Under the pieces are notes generated by a model that made no database searches, was not told the origin of the DNA, and saw nothing but the letters and a program-made list of their open reading frames with translations. Below, piece after piece: positions 22,943 to 30,718 of a DNA stretch of 48,086 bases (position 1 is the first letter of the stretch; each line of letters begins with the position of its first letter). This DNA comes from Candidatus Nomurabacteria bacterium (GTDB lineage: Bacteria > Patescibacteriota > Minisyncoccia > Phycocordibacterales > UBA9973): NCBI GenBank assembly GCA_016186435.1, contig JACPLQ010000004.1, forward strand, positions 1 through 48,086. Reading direction: 5' to 3'. The position numbers and the translations under genes are program-made.

Positions 22943-23746
22943 TTAACCAATACACTGTCTTAGGATTTTTTTTGTTTCTTCAGGTTCTTTCACGGACATA
23001 TAATCCACACCTGTTTTGACTATTGCGTAGTCATTACCGCCGGGGAAAATAGCATCACCTATAAAAAACATCTTACTAATAGGTATTTTTAGATGTTTTT
23101 GAATTTGGCTGATACCGTAGGCTTTATCAATTCCTCGCCTCGTAACATCAATGGTGGTAAATCCAGCCGCTTTAACTTCTAGGTTTGGGAGCTTTTGTGC
23201 CACCAGTCTAGCAATTTTCATTTTGGTTTTTAAATTATCTCGGAGCCATTTTTCTTTCATTTTAACTCCCTTGTCTCCCAAAACTTTAACTAAATCCTGT
23301 CCATATACTGAAAAAGAAACTTGCGTTCCTCTATTTTCAATAATTTTTCCATAAGTTTTTTTAGGATGCTCGTATTCTATCTCCCTGAACACATCCTTAA
23401 AAGCTTGTCTGATTTTGGCTATCTCGTCAGTTGTCAAAAGCAGAGAATAAATTTTCTTCCACCCTTTGTTATATTTATAAAAAGCCGTTGAGGTGGTTGG
23501 AAATAAAAAAAGTTTTTTAAGCAGTTCTTTCGGGCATTTGAGTTTGCGAATGAACAACTCATGGAAAATTGTATATTTTCCCCCGCCAATAATTGCAACT
23601 TTCTTAGTCGTGAGAAGCCGAACCAGTAATTGAGACATTTCTCTATCCATCGGTGATTTTGTACGTATTAGTGTTCCATCCAAATCAAAAACAATCAAAT
23701 CCTTTTGTTTAATTTTTTTAAGATTTTTAAGATTTTTAATTTTCAT
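22943..23746 (-). CDS. HAD-family phosphomannomutase (eukaryotic PMM-like)
   Basis: 267 aa from the ATG at 23746. A GTG six codons earlier would overlap the upstream gene. HAD motif I is 'IVFDLDGTLI' with nucleophile Asp21 and Asp23. The late motifs 'TTIDVTRRGIDKAYGI' and 'FFIGDAIFPGGNDYAI' closely follow the alpha-phosphomannomutase group (PMM1/PMM2 type), which interconverts mannose 1-phosphate and mannose 6-phosphate through a phospho-Asp. 'GTQVSFSVYGQ' in the cap matches the substrate region. Between GH130 enzymes (Man-1-P) and a phosphomannose isomerase domain (Man-6-P to Fru-6-P), this role fits well. A general sugar phosphatase is the alternative. Confidence 0.78.
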   Translation of the reverse strand: MKIKNLKNLKKIKQKDLIVFDLDGTLIRTKSPMDREMSQLLVRLLTTKKVAIIGGGKYTIFHELFIRKLKCPKELLKKLFLFPTTSTAFYKYNKGWKKIYSLLLTTDEIAKIRQAFKDVFREIEYEHPKKTYGKIIENRGTQVSFSVYGQDLVKVLGDKGVKMKEKWLRDNLKTKMKIARLVAQKLPNLEVKAAGFTTIDVTRRGIDKAYGISQIQKHLKIPISKMFFIGDAIFPGGNDYAIVKTGVDYMSVKEPEETKKILRQCIG

Positions 23747-23747
23747 T

Positions 23748-24239
23748 TTATTTTTTCCCACCACGGCGGGCGAGCTTTTTATTTTTCTGAACTCGCTTTA
23801 TTAATTCTGAAGAACTCTGGATTTTCCCGCCATGTCCGATTCCATTTACTATTTCACATCCTATTTCATTGCAGACAAACACTTCCGGACTGGGAATATT
23901 CCCCGAATGCCTATCTCCTCCCTTGGCGAAAACATGCGGACGAAGCCTGCGTATGTCTTCACTAACGCTTATATCTTTGGTATTTTTTTTATGACTGCTT
24001 AACAAGACGCGATCTACTGAATGAAAAGCTTCAATAATCTCTTTTCTCTCATGTTCCGGCATAAACGCATAGCCCTTTTTGAGTTTGAGCCAATTGTCAT
24101 TGTTGATTACCACCACAAGCTCATCGCCGAGTTTTTTTGCCTCATTAAACAGCCGCACGTGTCCGACATGCACCGGATCAAATCCGCCGCTCACCATTAC
24201 CACTTTTTTGGGTTTTTTTGATAAGAGTTTTGGGCGCAT
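23748..24239 (-). CDS. HxGH-motif nucleotidyltransferase (cytidylyltransferase-like)
   Basis: 163 aa. The N-terminal 'SGGFDPVHVGHVRLFNEAKK' (17-36) contains the HxGH nucleotide-binding motif (His24, His27) of the glycerol-3-phosphate cytidylyltransferase / HldE-C family. 'VFAKGGDR' and a later 'SSSELIKRV' agree with the second family motif. It would activate an alcohol or sugar phosphate with CTP or ATP; the substrate is not clear. It starts the mannoside operon and lies 1 nt from the phosphomannomutase start, so it may link mannose metabolism to surface glycan building. TATAAT lies 8 nt before its ATG. Confidence 0.82.
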   Translation of the reverse strand: MRPKLLSKKPKKVVMVSGGFDPVHVGHVRLFNEAKKLGDELVVVINNDNWLKLKKGYAFMPEHERKEIIEAFHSVDRVLLSSHKKNTKDISVSEDIRRLRPHVFAKGGDRHSGNIPSPEVFVCNEIGCEIVNGIGHGGKIQSSSELIKRVQKNKKLARRGGKK

Positions 24240-24247
24240 ATTCCAGA

Positions 24248-24253
24248 ATTATA
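24248..24253 (-). promoter_or_regulatory. -10 box of the mannoside operon
   Basis: TGT-TATAAT on the minus strand, an extended -10 box, ends 8 nt before the ATG at 24239. No good -35 box is seen. The transcript would be leaderless. Confidence 0.5.
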
Positions 24254-24293
24254 ACACAAAAAATTTGTTTAGGGGGTCTTTTATTTCGGGTGG

Positions 24294-24378
24294 CAAGCGT
24301 CCTTGAACGCTTGTTTATATTCACCTACTACCATTTTTATTTTAGCAAAAAGAAAACCGTCCTCCAAGCGGTTTTCTT
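24294..24378 (-). terminator. Hairpin and terminator downstream of the GC-rich orphan gene
   Basis: CAAGCGT-CCTTGA-ACGCTTG (24294-24313) is a short palindrome. AAGAAAACCG (24350-24359) pairs with CGGTTTTCTT (24369-24378), and on the minus strand it is followed by a T-rich run, so it should terminate the gene at 24475-25101. Confidence 0.65.
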
Positions 24379-24474
24379 GTCAGACGGTTTCAATATGAAA
24401 AAAAATGCGAATGCAGGACAAAGGTCAAAGTGTCCAAAAGATCACAGTGACCAATGTCCGAAACCTGAGGCCCG

Positions 24475-25101
24475 CTACCTCGTATCGGGCTTCCGGACAC
24501 CAGCAAACCACCAGCTGTCACCCCAGTCATTGTCGCGGTCGCGGCGAAACACGTCGACCCTGCGCTCGCCTAACCAGCGGTAGAACACGGCGCAGAAGTC
24601 CTTGCCCCACTGCACCCCGTTGGGATGCTCGTCGGCAAACTCAGGGTCGTCCCTGTTCACTGCCGCCTGGGCACGCGGATCCGCGACGAGCTCATGCTTC
24701 GCGAGCTCCTGATCGTACTGCGAAACCGGCAGGAACTTCTTGAGCGGAAAGAAGTAGACATCCACCTCCTCCCCCTCGCCCTCCGGAAGCGTGATCAGCA
24801 CGTCGGTGTCGACGTAGCCACGCACGCGTCCGGTCTCCTTGATGACCTGCTCCGAATTGAGCGCGCGGTTTACGCGCACCCGTCGGATGATCATCTCGCT
24901 TTCCGCTTCAGCGCGCCGCCGAAGCGAGGAAATGAACTCGTCGATCAGGGCTTTCCCCTGATGGGCAAGAACGTTCTGCACTCCGTCGCGCGGAAGATTG
25001 CCCTTCCGCAGAGCCGCGTCCAGCAGCTCGTGAATCTTTCCGATCTGCCCAATGCTGATCGGCGCCAAGGATGGGGTCACGATGTTGTTACTCTTACTCA
25101 T
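24475..25101 (-). CDS. GC-rich orphan protein of unknown function
   Basis: 208 aa. I do not recognise a characterised family. The N-terminal half is helical ('IGQIGKIHELLDAALRKGNL', 17-36), the middle has 'TDVLITLPEGEGEEVDVYFF' and the end is rich in Trp and charged residues ('RRDRDNDWGDSWWFAGVRK'). Base composition is far more GC-rich than the surroundings. It has a strong ribosome site (AAAGGAGATGACGCC-ATG) and its own terminator. These are the features of the small gene at 5925-6182 and differ from the leaderless neighbours, so transfer or a distinct expression class is likely. An IS481 element lies just upstream in the divergent direction. Confidence 0.7.
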   Translation of the reverse strand: MSKSNNIVTPSLAPISIGQIGKIHELLDAALRKGNLPRDGVQNVLAHQGKALIDEFISSLRRRAEAESEMIIRRVRVNRALNSEQVIKETGRVRGYVDTDVLITLPEGEGEEVDVYFFPLKKFLPVSQYDQELAKHELVADPRAQAAVNRDDPEFADEHPNGVQWGKDFCAVFYRWLGERRVDVFRRDRDNDWGDSWWFAGVRKPDTR

Positions 25102-25170
25102 GGCGTCATCTCCTTTTTCTTTGCTTATGGCTGTTTGTCGCCATAGCTTTTAACCTACAAAGTTGGTAAT

Positions 25171-26167
25171 GTGCACACACATATGGCGGTTTCTCCTAAA
25201 ATGGAGGAATGAGCATACATATGGTTAAAACAATCAAAGAGGAGAAGTTAAAATGGGTATTACCGATAGCAAAGAAAGAAGCTAGGTTAATGGATGTAGC
25301 AAAGGTATGTCCATATGGTAAACGAAGCCTAGAGCGTTGGCTAGCGCTCTACAAGGAGAAAGGAGAAGCGGGATTAGAACCTAAATCAACAGAACCAAAA
25401 ACCCAAAAAGACGAGACTCCAATTTACATCAAAGAAAGAATCATTGAGATACGAAAGAAAACGAAAAAGTGTGCATTAAAAATACACTGGCAACTAGCAA
25501 AAGAAGGAATATATATTCACGAACGAACCGTTGGAAAGATTTTAAAAAAGGAGGGACTGGTACGAAAATATCGGGTCAGAAAAATTAAATACAAATATAT
25601 CAAAGCTGAAAGAAAAGCTGGAGAGTTAGTCGAGATTGATGTTAAATACGCGCCAGGACGCATTGTGGGTAAACGATATTACCAATATACAGCGATTGAT
25701 ACAGCTTCAAGGTGGAGGCATCTAGCAGTGTACGACGAGCAGACAAATTTTCATTCAATTCTGTTTTTAAAAGAAGTGATTCAAATATTTAAATACAAAA
25801 TCCAAGCGATTAAAACAGACAATGGAAGTATCTTTACAAATTACTACACCAGTATGACTAAACGCAGTGACATGACGGTCAAAACAATTCATGCACTAGA
25901 TATTTTCTGCCATCAGAACAATATCATTCACTACTTGATTGATCCGGGAAAACCGGCTCAAAATGGGACAGTGGAGCGAAGTCACCGGGAAGACCAAGAG
26001 AAATTCTATGAGCAAAACAAATTTAAAAGTTTCAAAGATTTGCAAAAGAAAATTAAAAGGTGGAATATATATTACAACGATTTAGAACATTGCGGCTTAA
26101 ACGGAAAAACACCAAATGAATTTCTTGCCAATTATCAATTAGTTAAACCGCCATATGTCCGTGCCTA
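25171..26167 (+). mobile_element. IS481-family insertion sequence
   Basis: About 1.0 kb. Terminal inverted repeats share the perfect 14-bp core ACATATGGCGGTTT (25179-25192) and AAACCGCCATATGT (26145-26158), with weaker matching to about 22 bp (GCAC outside). The transposase gene fills the element, and its stop codon overlaps the right terminal repeat. No clear target duplication is visible. It looks intact. Confidence 0.85.
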
Positions 26168-26168
26168 A
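25209..26168 (+). CDS. IS481-family DDE transposase
   Basis: 319 aa. An N-terminal helix-turn-helix (about 10-60, 'DVAKVCPYGKRSLERWLALY') binds the terminal repeats. A second HTH region lies at 65-120 ('HERTVGKILKKEGLVRKYR'). The integrase core has the DDE triad: Asp in 'VEIDVKYAPG', Asp in 'IKTDNGSIF' and Glu in 'NGTVERSHRED'. GGAGG lies very near the first ATG, while a second ATG four codons on (25221) has a better spacing. The C-terminal 'KPPYVRA' is encoded by the right terminal repeat. The frame is full, so it may be active. Confidence 0.9.
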   Translation: MSIHMVKTIKEEKLKWVLPIAKKEARLMDVAKVCPYGKRSLERWLALYKEKGEAGLEPKSTEPKTQKDETPIYIKERIIEIRKKTKKCALKIHWQLAKEGIYIHERTVGKILKKEGLVRKYRVRKIKYKYIKAERKAGELVEIDVKYAPGRIVGKRYYQYTAIDTASRWRHLAVYDEQTNFHSILFLKEVIQIFKYKIQAIKTDNGSIFTNYYTSMTKRSDMTVKTIHALDIFCHQNNIIHYLIDPGKPAQNGTVERSHREDQEKFYEQNKFKSFKDLQKKIKRWNIYYNDLEHCGLNGKTPNEFLANYQLVKPPYVRA

Positions 26169-26219
26169 AACACTCAAAAAACCATAAATTATGGCGTTTT
26201 TGCCAAAAATATATGTTTA

Positions 26220-26894
26220 TTACTTCAAAAGAAACCTAAGAGTCGAAACGACTCGGATTTTCTTGTATTCCGGCGAACCCGGATCTTTGTCTGTGATATC
26301 AAATACGCCCTGATTGCCGCGGGATACCTCGCCCAGGCGGGCCCCGGATTCTTTTGCAAACTGCGCTGCAGTAACTTTTGCATTTTTGATGGCTTCAGCC
26401 AGCATTTCAGGTTTTATGCTATTGATGTCTGAAAATTGAAATTCAATGGAGTTTTGATTCAAAGTCACTCCTTTTTTGACTAGCAATAAAGAATCCTTAG
26501 AAGCAGATCTGGCTGAATCTACTTTTTTAGTATACACGGACAGCTGTGACGTAGAATTATATCTAAATAACGCATCTCTATAAGTATCTTGATATATGTT
26601 AACCGGAGCAACATTTATTTCTGAATCTTCAAAACCCTTATCTTTTAGGAATGTCTTAATTGAAGCAATATTTTTTTCTATATCAGAATATAAACTATCA
26701 ATATCGTTTGATTTCACTTCAAAATTTAAAGACCAGATGGCCACATCCGCTTTCACTATTTTTTCCGAAAGGCCTTTTACTTCTACATACTTTCCCTGAT
26801 CTGAAAAACCGCGGGCAGAAACAAGGAATATAATAGAAAAAACCAAAAGTACCCCTCCGACAACCAATACCCAATTATTTTTTATTTTTTCCAT
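26220..26894 (-). CDS. SIMPL-domain (DUF541) membrane-anchored protein
   Basis: 224 aa from the ATG at 26894. A single membrane segment near residues 6-25 ('WVLVVGGVLLVFSIIFLVSA') is followed by an extracytoplasmic SIMPL domain with the typical start 'YVEVKGLSEKIVKADVAIW' and end 'GVFDITD..PEYKKIRVVSTLRF'. SIMPL proteins form large rings or bind partners; their role in bacteria is poorly known and linked to oxidative stress in a few cases. It overlaps the end of a small basic gene (26875-27012) by 20 nt in a different frame, so the two are coupled. Confidence 0.82.
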   Translation of the reverse strand: MEKIKNNWVLVVGGVLLVFSIIFLVSARGFSDQGKYVEVKGLSEKIVKADVAIWSLNFEVKSNDIDSLYSDIEKNIASIKTFLKDKGFEDSEINVAPVNIYQDTYRDALFRYNSTSQLSVYTKKVDSARSASKDSLLLVKKGVTLNQNSIEFQFSDINSIKPEMLAEAIKNAKVTAAQFAKESGARLGEVSRGNQGVFDITDKDPGSPEYKKIRVVSTLRFLLK

Positions 26895-27012
26895 TGATTT
26901 TACGAGCTGCTTTTTTTGCAAGCATTACTCTTTTTGCTTCTAATCGCTTTTTGGTCTTGTGCGAACGCCTGGATTTCTTTTTCGGACTGAGTGTTGTTCC
27001 TCTTTTTGCCAT
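26875..27012 (-). CDS. Very small basic protein overlapping the SIMPL gene
   Basis: 45 aa starting 'MAKRGTTLSPKKKSRRSHKT' and ending 'KKAARKINGKNKK'. About half the residues are Lys or Arg, which resembles small ribosomal or nucleic-acid-binding proteins, but I do not recognise it. The frame is open from a good ATG at 27012 to TAA at 26875, overlapping the SIMPL start. The high Lys/Arg content with a sensible start and the coupled overlap support a real gene. It could also be a chance frame in an AT-rich leader. Confidence 0.5.
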   Translation of the reverse strand: MAKRGTTLSPKKKSRRSHKTKKRLEAKRVMLAKKAARKINGKNKK

Positions 27013-27148
27013 ATGATTGATTTTTAAGGAATGAAATGACTATAAAAATCATCATCCTGAGGAACTACAAAGTAATCCCGAATGGATACATTCCTAATTA
27101 TTAATAAGATATTTTAAGTATACCTCAAAAAAGAAAATAATTCAAATA

Positions 27149-28057
27149 TTAGATTTCGTTGGCATAAGCTTTCTTCAAAGTCTCAATGTCCAATTTGGTC
27201 ATATTTAGCATGGCTTTCATGGTCCTTTCCGCCTTGGCTTTATCCGGATCGGCAAGAAGCTCGTCCAGAATCGTCGGCACCACCTGCCATGCTACGCCAT
27301 ACCTGTCTTCCAGCCATCCGCACTGGGAGGGCTTCCCCGACATGGAAAGCTTGTCCCAAAAATAATTTATATCCTCCTGATTCTGGCACTCTATCATAAA
27401 AGACGTGGCCATCGTAAAATTGAATTTATGATCTTCCCCGCTATCCATGGCCATAAAATCGTACCCTCCGAGAGTAAAAACCCCGTGAACCACTTTATTA
27501 GTCGCATCTTTAACGCCAGCAGAATAATACGAGACATCTTTTATTTTTGTTTCCTTGTCTCTTTCTTTAAAGACACTCACATAGTAATCCATGGCTTCCT
27601 TGGCCTTGCCGTATTTATCTCCGGTAAACATGAGCATAGGCGTAATCTTCTGCGAATAAGGGCTGAGCATGAGCTGCCATGATACTCCGTACTTGTCGTT
27701 AAACCAAGCATATTTTTCGGCAAAAGGATACTTTTGAAATTCCATGAGAACTTTTCCGCCGTCGGATAAATTTTGATACAGCCAGTTTATGTCTTCCTCG
27801 GTATTACATCCGACAAAAAAAGAAACTGCGGGGGTAAATTTAAAAATCGGTCCGCCGTTTAGGGCTAAAAACTTCTGCCCCGCAAGCTCAAACGGCACAG
27901 TGAGCACTGAGCCTTCAGGCATGCCGGATACTTTGGCGCTCGCTTCATCATATTTCGTAGGAGTGCCGACACTGCTGGCCGGAAATAGCGAAGCATAGAA
28001 TTTTGCCGCTTCGAGCGCGTCTTTTTCAAACCATAAGCAAGGAATTATTTTTTGCAT
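27149..28057 (-). CDS. Tandem VOC-superfamily protein (PhnB/3-demethylubiquinone methyltransferase-like)
   Basis: 302 aa from the ATG at 28057. Two VOC (glyoxalase-fold) domains of the PhnB type: 'IIPCLWFEKDALEAAKFYAS' (3-22) to about 135, and 'ITPMLMFTGDKYGKAKEAMD' to about 260. 'EKYAWFNDKYGVSWQLML' and 'CGWLEDRYGVAWQVVP' are the matching C-terminal strands of each. The biochemical role of this family is unknown; names with 'methyltransferase' are a historical label. TATAAT (28064-28069) lies 6 nt before the chosen ATG. A longer reading with two more codons overlaps that box. Confidence 0.82.
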   Translation of the reverse strand: MQKIIPCLWFEKDALEAAKFYASLFPASSVGTPTKYDEASAKVSGMPEGSVLTVPFELAGQKFLALNGGPIFKFTPAVSFFVGCNTEEDINWLYQNLSDGGKVLMEFQKYPFAEKYAWFNDKYGVSWQLMLSPYSQKITPMLMFTGDKYGKAKEAMDYYVSVFKERDKETKIKDVSYYSAGVKDATNKVVHGVFTLGGYDFMAMDSGEDHKFNFTMATSFMIECQNQEDINYFWDKLSMSGKPSQCGWLEDRYGVAWQVVPTILDELLADPDKAKAERTMKAMLNMTKLDIETLKKAYANEI

Positions 28058-28064
28058 TATCATA

Positions 28065-28199
28065 TTATATGTGACGAAAATTATGAAAGACCATTACAAT
28101 TTCAACCACTCGTAAGCTAAATTCACTTTTATATTTATCAAGCAATTCTTTCAGGGCAAAATTGTCTGCATAAAACGTTCCGTCTATAGCAAGGACAGA
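28065..28199 (-). pseudogene. Gene remnant ending at a repeat
   Basis: An open frame without a start begins inside the palindrome at 28186-28225 and reads 'LAIDGTFYADNFALKELLDK' and 'YKSEFSLRVVEIVMVF' before a TAA in the VOC promoter. The protein-like composition suggests the tail of a gene cut by repeat insertion. I do not recognise the family. Confidence 0.3.
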
Positions 28200-28225
28200 G
28201 ACTAGCAAGGACTGTCCTTGCTAGT
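28186..28225. repeat. CTAGCAAGGAC palindrome, copy 1
   Basis: Perfect palindrome 28201-28225: ACTAGCAAGGAC-T-GTCCTTGCTAGT, preceded by a partial copy (TAGCAAGGACAGAG). Other copies lie at 30481, 34033 and 34445. Confidence 0.85.
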
Positions 28226-28235
28226 CTTAAATCTT

Positions 28236-28550
28236 TTAGGCCGCTATTTTTAGCTTCTCTCCTTCCATCGTTTCACCTTTTTTCAACATTTCAACAACAA
28301 TATCCGAAGCCTCTTTATATCTTGCTTTCATAATTGAATCTCTTGTCTTTTTATTTTTTGGATTATCTATTATATCGCTTACTTTTTCTGCGTATTCGTC
28401 AAACCATTTTAGTACTTTTTCGTTCCACTCTTTATCATTTTCAGATATTGGTTTCTCGCCGAGCATTAATTGCATAAGTGAAAGCTGGAAAGTATTTCTT
28501 TCTTTTAATGGAATTCTATCTTTTTCAATCCCCAGAGTTTCTTTGCCCAT
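28236..28550 (-). CDS. Small helical protein of unknown function
   Basis: 104 aa, charged and predicted helical throughout ('NEKVLKWFDEYAEKVSDIID', about 43-62). No signal peptide, membrane segment, Cys motif or known domain is visible. It lies 14 nt downstream of the CAP-domain gene in the same direction, so it may be co-transcribed. Its stop codon is 10 nt from the palindrome at 28201-28225. Confidence 0.55.
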   Translation of the reverse strand: MGKETLGIEKDRIPLKERNTFQLSLMQLMLGEKPISENDKEWNEKVLKWFDEYAEKVSDIIDNPKNKKTRDSIMKARYKEASDIVVEMLKKGETMEGEKLKIAA

Positions 28551-28564
28551 ATATTTATATTCTA

Positions 28565-29524
28565 TTATTTGCTTTCTACTGAATAATCCAAACTCTGGGT
28601 GATGACCATGCTCTGGTAGCTGTACTGGTAGTTCGCGACAAAGATCGCGCCTATTATTGCAATAACTGCAAAGCCATTTGTAACCAGGTCCAGATGATGT
28701 TCTCTTCTTTTTATAATTACATAAAGAAGAAGGGTGAACGCGATGACAGAAAAAATAATTGCAAAAAATATATTTGTTGTATTTCTAGGCGAAGCCCGGA
28801 GTTTCTGCCAAAACGCCGGCTCTTGTAAAACTTTGCTTTCCGCTTCAGCTCCGAGAACATCTGCCGGCTTTGCTGTTGCTACCGGAGCTTTAGGCGCTGG
28901 AACAACTTTCTCTGCCGGAACTTGCGCAACAACAGGAGCTTTCTGCGGTAAAACCACTGGCGCGGGATTCGCATACACTTGAGCAACAAAGACAGTATTT
29001 CTGCCTTTATAAATTCCCTTCGCGATTCCCGTCCCCATCTCTGTATAATTTCCTTTTACAATATTTGCTTTGTGAGTAGGGCTATTGAGCCATGCAATAG
29101 TGACATCTTTGGAATCGCGAAAATTAACGGCAAGATTTTCTCCGGCATATTGATATTCGTAGCCTGCAAGCTCAATCCAATACCATGGAGTAATGCCCTC
29201 GGGGCTCGTGTGCGCGAAATATCCCTTGTCGGCCATATCCTCTGCCTTCATTTCAGCTGCGCGGGTTAAAACCGGATTTACAGAAAGCACAGCGAGATTC
29301 TGCGACTGGCGCTCTTGATTCGTAAGCTCTCCTAATACTGCAGGTAAAATCGCCGCCATGCCTCCGGAAAGATTTATATTTGCGATCGCGGGTATGAGAA
29401 AAGTAAAAATTTCTAAAAAGATAACGACGGCTATGATGTTGCAAGTACTGCGATCGCGCAAGATGTGCGGACGATGATTATTTCCGGCATGCGGGATAAA
29501 ATGTTTTTTAAGCCGAGAAAACAT
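28565..29524 (-). CDS. CAP/SCP-domain (YkwD-like) envelope protein
   Basis: 319 aa from the ATG at 29524. An N-terminal membrane segment (about 28-55, 'NIIAVVIFLEIFTFLIPAIA') is followed by a CAP domain (about 75-195) with 'YFAHTSPEGITPW', 'YAGENLAVNF' and 'NSPTHKANI', the standard CAP signatures. A Pro/Ala/Val-rich linker follows, then two membrane segments (about 245-275 and 285-305). CAP proteins of this kind act outside the membrane in bacteria; their substrates are mostly unknown. TATAAT (29531-29536) lies 6 nt before the chosen ATG. It is downstream of the MltG-like cell-wall gene. Confidence 0.85.
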   Translation of the reverse strand: MFSRLKKHFIPHAGNNHRPHILRDRSTCNIIAVVIFLEIFTFLIPAIANINLSGGMAAILPAVLGELTNQERQSQNLAVLSVNPVLTRAAEMKAEDMADKGYFAHTSPEGITPWYWIELAGYEYQYAGENLAVNFRDSKDVTIAWLNSPTHKANIVKGNYTEMGTGIAKGIYKGRNTVFVAQVYANPAPVVLPQKAPVVAQVPAEKVVPAPKAPVATAKPADVLGAEAESKVLQEPAFWQKLRASPRNTTNIFFAIIFSVIAFTLLLYVIIKRREHHLDLVTNGFAVIAIIGAIFVANYQYSYQSMVITQSLDYSVESK

Positions 29525-29548
29525 TACTGTATTATACACAAATTAGTT

Positions 29549-30331
29549 TTATTTCAAATACATGTTTATATTCTTCTTGTGCTGTTCGTAAGTCTTGGCG
29601 CAGTGAATTTTTCTATTTTTGTCGTGCAGATAAAAAAGGCATTCTGTCTTTTGCGGATTATAAGCGGCTCTGATAGCGTTAATGCCGGGGTTGGCTATGG
29701 CGCCCGGCGGAAGCCCTTCGTACAGATAAGTATTATAAGAAGATTTTATTTTTTTATCCGCGGAATCTACTTCTTCCCACCACCCTTCTTCAACGCTGCC
29801 CTTTGCATACTGCAGAGTCGCGTCTATTTGAAGTTTCATGCCTTTAAAAATTCTATTCCAGATAATGCCTGATATGAGCGCCATGTCCTGCTTGCCAGCC
29901 GCTTCGCGCTGTATAAGAGAAGCGACTTTGAGCGCAGTGTTTTCGTTTATTATTTTTCCCGATTTGGGCTTTTTAATTTTGCTTACTTGGGCCGTAAATT
30001 CCTGCGCCATACTTGCGCCGACAAGCGCCGGATCCGCATCTTTGTATATAAGATAAGTCTTTGGGAAATAATGTCCCTCTACTTTCACGCTGTTCATAAA
30101 TGCCTCTTTCTTGATATTGTCCCAATCTAGCTTGCCGGCCACGACTTCGGCTACTTCTTCTTTGCGCAGTCCCTCTTGCACCCGCACGATGCGCACATAT
30201 GGATTGGCGAGACTTATATAAAAAGATAGCTTGGAGAGTAGAGCCGGATCAAACTTGTAATAGAAAAAAACCGGCAGAATTACAGAAGCCAAAAGAACGA
30301 GAAGTAAAATAATACTTTTAATATATTTCAT
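29549..30331 (-). CDS. mltG: MltG-like endolytic murein transglycosylase
   Basis: 260 aa, short for the family. An N-terminal membrane anchor (about 6-25) precedes a YceG-like domain. Signatures are 'GHYFPKTYLIYKDAD' (86-100), 'ASLIQREAAGKQDM' with the catalytic Glu, 'LQIDATLQYAKGS' and 'SSYNTYLYEGLPPGAIANPG'. The enzyme cuts new glycan strands and sets their length. The N-terminal LysM-like part of larger MltG proteins is much reduced. TATAAT (30349-30354) lies about 17 nt before the ATG. It lies 24 nt upstream of the CAP-domain gene in the same direction. Confidence 0.88.
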   Translation of the reverse strand: MKYIKSIILLLVLLASVILPVFFYYKFDPALLSKLSFYISLANPYVRIVRVQEGLRKEEVAEVVAGKLDWDNIKKEAFMNSVKVEGHYFPKTYLIYKDADPALVGASMAQEFTAQVSKIKKPKSGKIINENTALKVASLIQREAAGKQDMALISGIIWNRIFKGMKLQIDATLQYAKGSVEEGWWEEVDSADKKIKSSYNTYLYEGLPPGAIANPGINAIRAAYNPQKTECLFYLHDKNRKIHCAKTYEQHKKNINMYLK

Positions 30332-30380
30332 AAAAAAATATATGTAATATTATAGCATTTTCCGCGTCATCAATTAAGCC

Positions 30381-30497
30381 ATGAACAAAATAAACGGGTT
30401 AGATCCAAAAACTGAAAAATGCATAGAGGACTGCGGAAAGTGCTATAAGATATGCGCCGCTACTTTCAGGCGCTGGGACAAGCAAGGACAGTCCTAG
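30381..30497 (+). pseudogene. Short Cys-rich frame ended by a repeat
   Basis: 38 codons. 'TEKCIEDCGKCYKICAATFR' has four Cys with the spacing of small metal-binding four-helix proteins. The stop codon is supplied by the palindrome copy at 30481-30505, so a longer gene was probably truncated. A trace of frame continues past the repeat. Confidence 0.35.
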
Positions 30498-30505
30498 CTA
30501 GTCCC
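30481..30505. repeat. CTAGCAAGGAC palindrome, copy 2
   Basis: AGCAAGGACAGTCCTAGCTA followed by GTCCC. It is an imperfect relative of 28201-28225 and the same subtype as 34033-34059. Confidence 0.8.
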
Positions 30506-30540
30506 TACGTAGCCACTCTGGAAAAAACTGAAAGATAGGC

Positions 30541-30687
30541 TTAGTGCGCGAGTTCGAACCTAAGAGTTGAATCTACTAAAAGATTGTCGTAAGCTTTGGT
30601 TATAATACGGTAAGCCAGAACGGAAGATATAATGGTAAATATCAGCAGAAATAACAACGACTGATTATGCGCCGATATTTTTGTCAT
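30541..30687 (-). CDS. Small single-pass membrane protein
   Basis: 48 aa, unknown family. One membrane segment (about 8-30, 'SLLFLLIFTIISSVLAYRII') with a short polar tail. TACAAT (30694-30699) lies 6 nt before the ATG at 30687, exactly the leaderless pattern seen in well-known genes here, which is the main support for it being real. Confidence 0.55.
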   Translation of the reverse strand: MTKISAHNQSLLFLLIFTIISSVLAYRIITKAYDNLLVDSTLRFELAH

Positions 30688-30718
30688 GCATATATTGTAC
30701 CAACATGAAGGCTCTATA

